Source: Flavobacterium frigidarium DSM 17623
GTDB lineage: Bacteria > Bacteroidota > Bacteroidia > Flavobacteriales > Flavobacteriaceae
DNA: 64,000 nucleotides
NCBI RefSeq assembly: GCF_000425505.1
Contig: NZ_AUDO01000004.1
Span: 248,001 to 312,000 of the forward strand
Direction: 5' to 3'
Position 1 is the first letter of the stretch. Every line of letters starts with the position of its first letter. The notes beneath the pieces are model-generated. The model was not told the origin of the DNA. It made no database searches and was given only the letters and a program-made list of their open reading frames with translations. Shown one piece after another: positions 1-7,110 of the stretch. The position numbers and the translations under genes are program-made.

Positions 1-264
1 GCTTTCAAACTGTGCCCAATCTCCTTCACGAGATTTGGATTTTGCATTATCTGATCTCATTTCTGTCAACGCAAATTCTCGCATTGGCACCTCTTGTAAA
101 CCGTCATATATTGCAATTACTGCTCCTTCAATTTCTTCGTCATTTTGATAAAAAGCATTGTCACCAATTTGCGAAAGAGGAGCTAAATTTAGATCGTCTT
201 TTCCGCATGAATAAGTACTTGAAACTAGAATAAATAATCCTAAAAGTTTATATATATTTTTCAT
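1..264 (-). CDS. SusD/RagB-family nutrient-binding lipoprotein, N-terminal part (cut by window edge)
   Basis: The reading frame opens at an ATG at 264 and stays open to base 1, so only the first 88 residues are present. It begins with a lipoprotein signal (hydrophobic run, then Ser-Tyr-Ser-Cys at residue 20) followed by GKDDLNLAPLSQIGDNAFYQ, the typical start of SusD proteins, where the mature lipoprotein leads into N-terminal helices. Its stop lies outside. It starts 15 bases after the stop of the SusC gene, the normal tight susC-susD order. SusD proteins sit on the cell surface as the lid of the SusC pore and capture glycan. The neighbouring lyase suggests oligoalginate as ligand, which is an inference. 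Confidence 0.9.
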   Translation of the reverse strand, partial: MKNIYKLLGLFILVSSTYSCGKDDLNLAPLSQIGDNAFYQNDEEIEGAVIAIYDGLQEVPMREFALTEMRSDNAKSKSREGDWAQFES

Positions 265-279
265 ATTTCTTGTTCTTTT

Positions 280-3200
280 TTAAAATTCAACATTAAGTCC
301 AAATGATACCGTTTTGTAGATTGGCGCAGCCCCTTTTTGATATCCGTACGTTAAAGGATTACTAGATCCATCTGTGATTCCTTCTGGATTGTAACCTGTG
401 TAATCTTTAGACATAAAATACAATAGGTTTTGCCCAGCTACGTACAATCTCATTTTGCCAATCCCAAATTTTTTCAACATCTCTTTAGAAAAAGTATATC
501 CTAAATTCACATTACGCAAAGCAACATATGAAGCATCTTGAACATCGTCACTTGTAAAAATGCGCTGTGTAGTAAAATCTGCATTAGGTAAATCAGACGT
601 AGAATCTTGATTTGATGCAAACTCGTTATTAATGTACTGCGAATTTATATTACGTACCTCAGCACCGTAAGACCCTTGAAACATAAAGCTAAAGTCAACA
701 TTTTTATATTTGAAATTATTGCTAAAACTCCAAACTAAATCAGGATAAGGAGTTCCTAAAACGGTACGATCATCCGTATCGATAATCCCGTCTCCGTTTA
801 AATCTTTTACATAAACATCTTGTGCCTGCCCATTAATAGGATAAAAAGGATTTTTAATATACTGTGTGTCAATTTGGCTACTTACAACATAACCGTAAAA
901 TGATGAAATAGGGTGACCTTCTAGCGAGATCCATTCTGCCGGACGTTTGTCATCGATTATACTAATTAATCCACTTGATCCAGCAAAATCAACTAATGTG
1001 TTTTTGTTACGAGTAAACAAAGCTGATGAAGTCCATGAAAAATCATTAGTTCTAATATTTTTTGAACGCAGTTCTAACTCAAATCCTTCATTTTTAACTT
1101 CCCCTCTATTTACTAACGCTGTCTCAAATCCAGTAACTGCAGCAACTGGTAAATCGATTAACAAATCATTACTTGTTCTAGTGTAATAATCGAATGAAAA
1201 TCCAAAAGCACCATCAAATAATGAAGCATCGATACCAGGATTAAATTCTACTAGTTGTTCCCAACCTAAATTAGGGTTTGAAATATTTGTGGTATTAAAA
1301 CCATTTGATAATCCATCAAGTGCTGTCCCTACTGGTTGAACTAGACCTATATAGTCGTACTCACCAATACCTGAATTGCTTCCTGTTACACCATAACTTA
1401 CTCTTAATTTTAAATCTCTAACAAAACGGCTGTCTGCAAGAAACTCTTCATTAGATACTCTCCACCCTAAAGAAGCTGCAGGGAAAAATCCGAATTTTTT
1501 ATCAGGTCCGAATTTTGATGAACCATCAGTTCTAAAACTAGCTGAAACTAAATAACGGTCGTCATAAGAATAATTCACACGAGATAAATACGAAATCAAC
1601 CTTTCTTTATATTTACTAGTAGATCCACCTGTTAAATTTGCAGCTGGAATAGTTTGTATGTAATCATTACTGTATCCAGCAGCTGAAATACCTACAAGCG
1701 TTGTAGACCAAAACTCTGCTGTAAAACCAGCAATTGCACTAAGATTGTGTTTTCCAAAATCATTGCTGTAGCTAAATAAACTTTCAGTTACCATATGATT
1801 TTGCTCAGTTGAACTATAGAATGAAGCCGAATCTGCAGCACCATTACGCGTTGCTTGTACACCTCTATACTCCTCTGACTTTATAAATCTATAATCTCCT
1901 CCTAAGGTTTGCTTGAAATTAAAATTATCTGTAAAGTTTACCTTAAAGTAAGTATTTCCGTAGAACTTAGTTTGGTACTTTAATTCGTTAATTTCATTTA
2001 CTTTCGCAAAAGCATTTTGATTAGAAGTAGCACTAATACTAGTTCCTCCGCTTGCTACAGGAACACCATTTTCTAAATCGTAATTATCAAACATTCTTTC
2101 CATGGCATAATCTCCAACTTTGGCATTAGCCCATCTACCATTTTCTCTCAATCTGTTTACATATTGAATAGAATTTTCATCTAGATATACAGGTAACCAT
2201 GGGTTTTGTCTGATAGCATCCACAAGATTAATAGGGAATCTTCTTTGTTTTGTAAAAGAAGGATTAATCATTACACCAAATTCTAATTTATCCACTTTAG
2301 AATCTAAATTTAAACGCAGATTGATTTTTTTGAAGTTGTCGTTAAGAAGTACACCTTCGTCACTATTGTATCCTATCGAAGTTCTAAATTTAGTACTTTC
2401 TGATCCTCCACTTACAGATAAATTATGATCAGTGATGACACCACCGTCCATAATTTCTTTTTCCCAATTTGTATAGGTACCCAGTTTTTCAATATACTGC
2501 ATTTGGTCTGTTAACTCGCCCCCGTTATTTTCTCTAACAAAGCTTGACCATTTTTCTGGTGTAGACAAAATATTAGTTCGCGGCACAAATTTATAACCAG
2601 TATATGTATTATAAGAAAATTTAGTTTTACCTTCTTTTCCTTTTTTTGTTGTAACCATAACTACCCCATTCGCACCCCTAGAACCATAAATAGAAGAAGA
2701 AGAAGCATCTTTTAATATCTCAACTGATTCTACATCATTCATGTCGAGACTAGAAAGGAAGTCAGCATCGTTTCCTAATACGATACCATCAACCACAATT
2801 AATGGGTTTGATGAAAATGAGATCGAACCTTGACCTCTTACTTTAATTGTAGGCGCTTCACCCGCACCAGGATTTGTTTGTTGAATGTTCACCCCTGCGA
2901 CCTGCCCTATCAAGGCATCATCGACACGCGAAACCGGAATTTGATCTAAATCAGTATTGGTAACTTTAGAAATTGACCCTGTTACGTTGGCTCTTTTTTG
3001 AGTTCCGTAACCTATGACAACGACTTGTTCTAATTGATTACCAGCTTCACTTAAAGCAATATTTAGAGTAGACTGATTGGTTATGGCAATTGTTTTTGTC
3101 TCATAACCTAAATAACTAAATTGTAATTTATCTCCTGAAGATACAGAGATTGAAAATCCTCCATCAAAATCTGTGATGGTTCCTGTTTTTGAATCCTTAA

Positions 3201-3339
3201 TAATTAAGTTGGCCCCAGGAATAGGCATTTTGTCAGAAGCGGCAGTTACTTTACCCGTTAGTGTGTATTTCTTCTGAGCAAATACAACCACGTTACATAG
3301 TAAAATAATCAAAATTGAAAGTTTAATTTTTACATTCAT
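280..3339 (-). CDS. SusC/RagA-family TonB-linked outer-membrane receptor
   Basis: A protein of 1019 residues with the full SusC layout: a signal peptide (about 1-21, ending VVVFA), a carboxypeptidase-regulatory-like beta-sandwich domain (about 25-110), the SusC segment with VVVIGYGTQKRANVTGS, a TonB plug (about 115-230, including VDGIVLGND and SIYGSRGANGVVMVTTKKG), then a long beta-barrel ending in an aromatic/Phe terminus (SFGLNVEF). With SusD it imports oligosaccharides across the outer membrane using TonB energy. The lyase and KdgF genes just upstream point to alginate oligomers, an inference from context. It has its own promoter and operators (3466-3508), separated from kdgF by a terminator. 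Confidence 0.95.
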   Translation of the reverse strand: MNVKIKLSILIILLCNVVVFAQKKYTLTGKVTAASDKMPIPGANLIIKDSKTGTITDFDGGFSISVSSGDKLQFSYLGYETKTIAITNQSTLNIALSEAGNQLEQVVVIGYGTQKRANVTGSISKVTNTDLDQIPVSRVDDALIGQVAGVNIQQTNPGAGEAPTIKVRGQGSISFSSNPLIVVDGIVLGNDADFLSSLDMNDVESVEILKDASSSSIYGSRGANGVVMVTTKKGKEGKTKFSYNTYTGYKFVPRTNILSTPEKWSSFVRENNGGELTDQMQYIEKLGTYTNWEKEIMDGGVITDHNLSVSGGSESTKFRTSIGYNSDEGVLLNDNFKKINLRLNLDSKVDKLEFGVMINPSFTKQRRFPINLVDAIRQNPWLPVYLDENSIQYVNRLRENGRWANAKVGDYAMERMFDNYDLENGVPVASGGTSISATSNQNAFAKVNEINELKYQTKFYGNTYFKVNFTDNFNFKQTLGGDYRFIKSEEYRGVQATRNGAADSASFYSSTEQNHMVTESLFSYSNDFGKHNLSAIAGFTAEFWSTTLVGISAAGYSNDYIQTIPAANLTGGSTSKYKERLISYLSRVNYSYDDRYLVSASFRTDGSSKFGPDKKFGFFPAASLGWRVSNEEFLADSRFVRDLKLRVSYGVTGSNSGIGEYDYIGLVQPVGTALDGLSNGFNTTNISNPNLGWEQLVEFNPGIDASLFDGAFGFSFDYYTRTSNDLLIDLPVAAVTGFETALVNRGEVKNEGFELELRSKNIRTNDFSWTSSALFTRNKNTLVDFAGSSGLISIIDDKRPAEWISLEGHPISSFYGYVVSSQIDTQYIKNPFYPINGQAQDVYVKDLNGDGIIDTDDRTVLGTPYPDLVWSFSNNFKYKNVDFSFMFQGSYGAEVRNINSQYINNEFASNQDSTSDLPNADFTTQRIFTSDDVQDASYVALRNVNLGYTFSKEMLKKFGIGKMRLYVAGQNLLYFMSKDYTGYNPEGITDGSSNPLTYGYQKGAAPIYKTVSFGLNVEF

Positions 3340-3465
3340 AATTTCTCTGTTTGGTTTTGATATGTTTGATTTATTATAGATTGATTAGGAAGTCAATCAT
3401 TTGTATTTCACCACATAGGTTCAAAATGAGACAAGGTATTAAGCAAGTCAAAAATTAAGTGATTT

Positions 3466-3508
3466 TTGGTTTTCCAAACTGGTTACCCAGATTGATTTAC
3501 CAAATATA
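3466..3508 (-). promoter_or_regulatory. susC promoter -7 box with three tandem operator palindromes
   Basis: On the minus strand a Bacteroidota -7 box TATATTTG (3508-3501) runs directly into three 12-bp palindrome-like boxes spaced exactly 13 bp: TTGGTAAATCAA (3503-3492), CTGGGTAACCAG (3490-3479) and TTGGAAAACCAA (3477-3466). The boxes cover the expected start of transcription, the classical position for a repressor. The consensus TTGGnnAACCAA resembles operators of hexuronate-type GntR (FadR/UxuR subfamily) regulators. The identity of the regulator is inference; no such gene is in the window. I see no good -33 TTG. Confidence 0.7.
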
Positions 3509-3560
3509 ACATAATTTTAACGTAAAAAAAATTATTCTTAAAATTTTCTAAATAAAAAAA

Positions 3561-3600
3561 CACATTATGTATTTTTTACCTCTAAAAAATACATAATGTG
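3561..3600 (-). terminator. Intrinsic terminator after kdgF
   Basis: A perfect 17-bp inverted repeat (3561-3577 with 3584-3600) around a 6-base loop. On the minus strand it is followed by a run of seven T (3560-3554). It lies 32 bases past the kdgF stop and would separate the lyase-kdgF transcript from susCD. Confidence 0.9.
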
Positions 3601-3631
3601 CTAATTATTGATCTAATGTACCGCAGCGAGA

Positions 3632-3982
3632 TTATTTCGACATGAAATCTTCTCTAATAGGACTGAAAACATCAATTAAAACCCCACTTTCAAGACATAA
3701 TGCACCGTGCATTACGTGTGGCGGAATATAAAAGCAGTCTCCCCCTTTTAAAATTTTAGTCTCTTCACCAATTGTCATTTTAAATTCTCCACTTACTACA
3801 TAAGTAACCTGTGCGTGGTAATGCTCATGCATAGGACCAATTCCTCCTTTAGTGAAATCAACGTTAACTAACATAATGGTGTCATCATAACCCATTATTT
3901 TTCTCTTAACTCCTTCGCCCACTACTTCCCATGGTATTTCATCTCCTAGTAAAAACTCTTTGCTTGCTCCAAACTTTTGCAT
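3632..3982 (-). CDS. kdgF: KdgF-like cupin (uronate linearisation)
   Basis: A small single-domain cupin of 116 residues. Metal-ligand motifs are visible as GPMHEHYHAQVTYVVSGEF (cupin motif 1) and PPHVMHG (motif 2), and the protein ends in DVFSPIREDFMSK, a tail typical of KdgF proteins. KdgF enzymes convert the cyclic 4,5-unsaturated monouronates released by alginate and pectin lyases to linear keto acids in the cytoplasm. The gene follows the PL17 lyase by 30 bases in the same direction, so the two are surely co-transcribed, and lyase plus KdgF is a common pairing in alginate loci. Confidence 0.88.
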   Translation of the reverse strand: MQKFGASKEFLLGDEIPWEVVGEGVKRKIMGYDDTIMLVNVDFTKGGIGPMHEHYHAQVTYVVSGEFKMTIGEETKILKGGDCFYIPPHVMHGALCLESGVLIDVFSPIREDFMSK

Positions 3983-4012
3983 ATTCTTAAATTTAAATTA
4001 TTGTATTGCTTT

Positions 4013-6268
4013 TTATTTTATTTTTTTATGAAATACACATCCTGTCCATTGATAATTTTCACCATCTACAGTTATTTGATGTGTTTTACTTGTAGAACTA
4101 TCTTTTACATCCATTATAAACAGTAGGATACTATTATCTTTATTATAAATCTTTACAGCGATATAATTAGCATCATCACGTACTTTTTCAAGTTTAGTAA
4201 TGCTACTGTATGCATTTGATGTAAATTCTGAAACAGTGTTATACGAGCCATGTGTTTCTAATGCATTTACAAAAGTAGCATTTTGGGCAGCTTTTTTTCT
4301 ATAGATAATTCCAGGATCATTTCTTAAATTGAAGTTAGGGTCATTTGCACCCAATCGTGTAAAAATAATTTCATCTCCTGTAGATAATGCTGCAGTCAAA
4401 CTATAGAATGTACCTTTATTAAGCCAACTAACTTTCGAATTATCTTGAGTAGCTACACCACTGGCTTCTTTCCATAAATGTTGGTAGCCGTTTTTATCAC
4501 CTAGAGGCATTAGCGCTTTACTTTTCTCGTACTTGAAATTTGCCGACATGATTTGCCCAAAATAGTAATAAGGAAAATCATATTGATTTTGTTGCTCTGA
4601 CTTTATTTGCATAATATCTAAAAGTACAGGGCGCTCATAACTTTCATCTTGTATTAACGCCATTGTACGATGCAATGAAGTTCCAGGATATGCATTATTT
4701 TCTATAGCACTAACAACTTGAAAATTTGGATCAGAAACATCGAATAAATATTTATCAGAATGATTTAAACTTCCAATATCAAAATCTCCATTAAAATGTG
4801 AGGTTTCGTTTTGAATAACCGTATTGTGTGCAATCGATTGTTTTGCCCAGCTTCCATTCTCTTTTAAATAACCTCCTCCATTTTTTTGTTCGATATTAAC
4901 AAATCTTGCTAATCCGTAATCTTGAATAACCTCATCTGCATTATTATAATAAGAGAATGACAATTTATCATAATGCCCGTGACTCAATCCTTGTGCTGCA
5001 TATTTTAAAACTAATGTAGCTTCGTCATTCTGCTCCTTACTGCGTAAAATAGCGACTCCGCCTTGCTTTCCATCAGGTCCATCAGATAGATTTAATGATT
5101 TTTTTACAAAAGGTTCTGCTAGATTTTGTTGGACAGCAAGAGCAACTTCAAGACCGCTTTCATCTAATTCTACACGATTCTGTTTTTTGGCAATAGACAA
5201 TAATTCCGGATCTCTCGTACCATAAGTATATCCTATAGCCACTGCAGAAACTAATTCTCTAGAATAATACGACATCCCTTTTTGACCATCGTTCAACGGA
5301 AAAAATTCTCCTTCACTATTTGTCAAATTCAATAAAGCATAAATTGATTTCAGCAATACAGCATTTTTATATTCGAAAATTTTAACCTCAGGTTTACTAT
5401 TTTGTAAGGCGGCAGCAAAAACTAAGAATGGATACATAGCATAGCGCTGGTAGTATGGCCCTTCAGTATAATACCCATCAGGAGAAAAAGGCTCGTCAAC
5501 GTTTGCAAGAAAACCCGTTTTTTGTCCTTCTTTCTTTATTAACCCACCATCATTATCTTTCATTCCTGCAGGTAAATTATCCTCCTTTAATCCATTTAAT
5601 GCACGATCAAGTAAAACAGCGTCATCCATCACTAGTCCAATCATACCTACTGCTACATTACCCCATGTACTGTGATTATGCACACGATTAAAAAATTGCG
5701 GAGATCCTATCGAAAGAAAGTCAGCATAAGGTTTAAACAAATTTTTCTCAATAGTAGCGCGCTCCTTTTTACTCAAGTAGTCATAAACACAATCATATGC
5801 TTGACTAGTATATACTAACCAGTTTGCATCATTTAAAGCCTGCCAAAATAATTTCCCTCTAGCATAAGAACGTTCCTGAGGATGCAATGGTAATTTAGGA
5901 TACATTTTTGCATATTGCAACAACATATCTTTCACATAAAGTGCGTAACTATCATCATTTAAAATTTGATAAAGCAAACCTGCTTTTTGCATTAGTAAAT
6001 AATTCCTTTTGTGTACTTCATGGCTATATCCACCAGCCATATCTTTAGGGATAGGTACGACAATTCCATCTGCTATAGCTTGATCTACTTCTACTTTTGC
6101 ATTTGCTAGAGAAGTATCAAAAAGTGGCACCTTACCTAAATTCTCCCTAATTTTCTCTACTCCTTTTTTTGTCATGACAAGACTTGGGTGCTGCTGTGCC
6201 ATTATCGAAGCAGACAACAACAAGCAACTTGCAATCGCAATCCCTTGATTAATTATTTTTGATAACAT
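4013..6268 (-). CDS. Family PL17 oligoalginate lyase (heparinase II/III-like)
   Basis: A protein of 751 residues with a signal peptide ending near SASIMAQ (residue 25). It has the (alpha/alpha)n N-terminal domain and the C-terminal heparinase II/III-like beta-domain of PL17 exolytic alginate lyases (family length about 700-750). The expected catalytic Asn-His pair is present at N198-H199 in FNRVHNHSTWGN, a Tyr-rich segment EGPYYQRYAMYPF follows, and GLSHGHYDKLSF contributes the later active-site His. It should cut oligoalginate to unsaturated monouronates, probably in the periplasm. It is first in a two-gene unit with kdgF and is preceded by operator-covered promoter sequences (6356-6385). 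Confidence 0.9.
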   Translation of the reverse strand: MLSKIINQGIAIASCLLLSASIMAQQHPSLVMTKKGVEKIRENLGKVPLFDTSLANAKVEVDQAIADGIVVPIPKDMAGGYSHEVHKRNYLLMQKAGLLYQILNDDSYALYVKDMLLQYAKMYPKLPLHPQERSYARGKLFWQALNDANWLVYTSQAYDCVYDYLSKKERATIEKNLFKPYADFLSIGSPQFFNRVHNHSTWGNVAVGMIGLVMDDAVLLDRALNGLKEDNLPAGMKDNDGGLIKKEGQKTGFLANVDEPFSPDGYYTEGPYYQRYAMYPFLVFAAALQNSKPEVKIFEYKNAVLLKSIYALLNLTNSEGEFFPLNDGQKGMSYYSRELVSAVAIGYTYGTRDPELLSIAKKQNRVELDESGLEVALAVQQNLAEPFVKKSLNLSDGPDGKQGGVAILRSKEQNDEATLVLKYAAQGLSHGHYDKLSFSYYNNADEVIQDYGLARFVNIEQKNGGGYLKENGSWAKQSIAHNTVIQNETSHFNGDFDIGSLNHSDKYLFDVSDPNFQVVSAIENNAYPGTSLHRTMALIQDESYERPVLLDIMQIKSEQQNQYDFPYYYFGQIMSANFKYEKSKALMPLGDKNGYQHLWKEASGVATQDNSKVSWLNKGTFYSLTAALSTGDEIIFTRLGANDPNFNLRNDPGIIYRKKAAQNATFVNALETHGSYNTVSEFTSNAYSSITKLEKVRDDANYIAVKIYNKDNSILLFIMDVKDSSTSKTHQITVDGENYQWTGCVFHKKIK

Positions 6269-6595
6269 AGCTCTTTTATGTATTAGCTACCTACTTTTTA
6301 TTACAAAAAATAGGTCAATTTATGTGTATTAGGACATCAATATAATCTCCTTAATTTGGTTAACCAATTTGGTTGTCCAAATATATTATTAATTGGATGA
6401 TAAAAAAAATAAAATGTAATTTAATGGGCTATTTTTTCAACATCTAAAAATTTTAAATCCCTTTCATCTACCTATTCTCATTTAACTCTAAGTTTAATTG
6501 TGAATTATGAATGACTTTTTGATGTTTGGACCTCATGAATTGCATTTTTAGTAATAGAAATACTGTTTCACAAATAATTTAGTATTAAATCATCC
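6269..6595. other. Divergent intergenic region between the PL17 lyase and the thioesterase
   Basis: No gene is visible in 327 bases. It contains the lyase promoter with two operator palindromes (6356-6385) and, at its right edge, the thioesterase promoter (6596). The lyase leader would be about 100 bases. The rest is AT-rich with no further structure that I can support. Confidence 0.6.
6356..6385 (-). promoter_or_regulatory. PL17 lyase promoter -7 box with two tandem operator palindromes
   Basis: On the minus strand a -7 box TATATTTG (6385-6378) overlaps the first of two 12-bp palindromes, TTGGACAACCAA (6380-6369) and TTGGTTAACCAA (6367-6356, perfect), again spaced 13 bp. The arrangement is the same as at the susC promoter, including the sequence TATATTTGG at the junction. 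This indicates that one regulator controls both transcription units. The box resembles UxuR/ExuR-like GntR operators; that assignment is inferred from the motif alone. Confidence 0.72.
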
Positions 6596-6603
6596 TATAT
6601 TTG
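6596..6603 (+). promoter_or_regulatory. -7 box TATATTTG of the thioesterase gene
   Basis: Matches the Bacteroidota TAnnTTTG element. Transcription would begin near 6609, so the in-frame codons from 6601 cannot be the start, and the ATG at 6661 is favoured. Confidence 0.55.
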
Positions 6604-6660
6604 CATTTGCTAGTACATTCAAGCGACAATAAATGTATAGCACAATTTAAAACTTACAAG

Positions 6661-7050
6661 ATGACATTAGAAGAAAAAATATTAAAGGCTGAAACAAGAA
6701 TATTTAAAGCCGTTTTTCCTAGTACAACAAATCATTACGACACATTATTTGGAGGAACTGCATTATACCACATGGACGAAGTAGCATTTATCGCCGCTAC
6801 TCGCTTTAGCAGACAAAAAATGGTTACAGTAAGTAGTGACAAAATCGACTTTAAAAAACCTATTCCTGCTGGAACAATTATTGAACTTATTGGAAGCGTG
6901 ATACACGTAGGAAATACAAGTTTGAAGGTAAAAGTTGAGATCTTTATCGAACAAATGTATGACGAGCGTAGAGAGAAAGCAATCACAGGAGAATTTACTT
7001 TTGTAGCGATAGATGACGAAAAAAATCCGATTTCTATTATAAAAGACTAA
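6661..7050 (+). CDS. Hotdog-fold acyl-CoA thioesterase (YciA/BACH-like)
   Basis: A 129-residue single hotdog domain. The motif TLFGGTALYHMDEVAFIAATR carries the catalytic Asp of the YciA/cytosolic acyl-CoA hydrolase group on the long helix, and VSSDKIDFKKPIPAGTIIELIG is the conserved following strand region. It hydrolyses acyl-CoA to free acid and CoA in the cytoplasm; substrate range cannot be told from sequence. I place the start at the ATG at 6661 and not at the earlier in-frame codon because a -7 promoter box lies at 6596-6603 and family members begin near MTLEEK. It converges on the acyl-CoA oxidase-like gene, with a shared terminator between them. Confidence 0.85.
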   Translation: MTLEEKILKAETRIFKAVFPSTTNHYDTLFGGTALYHMDEVAFIAATRFSRQKMVTVSSDKIDFKKPIPAGTIIELIGSVIHVGNTSLKVKVEIFIEQMYDERREKAITGEFTFVAIDDEKNPISIIKD

Positions 7051-7065
7051 ACTATCTCAAAAAAC

Positions 7066-7096
7066 AAAGGCCAGCAAAAAGTATTTACTGGCCTTA
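7066..7096. terminator. Bidirectional terminator between thioesterase and acyl-CoA oxidase-like genes
   Basis: Stem GGCCAG (7069-7074) with CTGGCC (7088-7093), flanked by A-rich sequence on the left and TTATTT on the right, so it can serve both converging genes. Confidence 0.75.
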
Positions 7097-7110
7097 TTTA
7101 TTTTATTTAA

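Larger units (their letters stand above)
3340..3631. other. Intergenic region between kdgF and susC
   Basis: No gene is visible in these 292 bases. Reading on the minus strand it holds, in order, the kdgF terminator hairpin (3561-3600), an AT-rich stretch, the susC -7 box and three tandem operator palindromes (3466-3508), then an untranslated leader of roughly 150 bases before the susC start. Such a long leader would allow further post-transcriptional control, but I see no clear extra structure in it. Confidence 0.7.
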
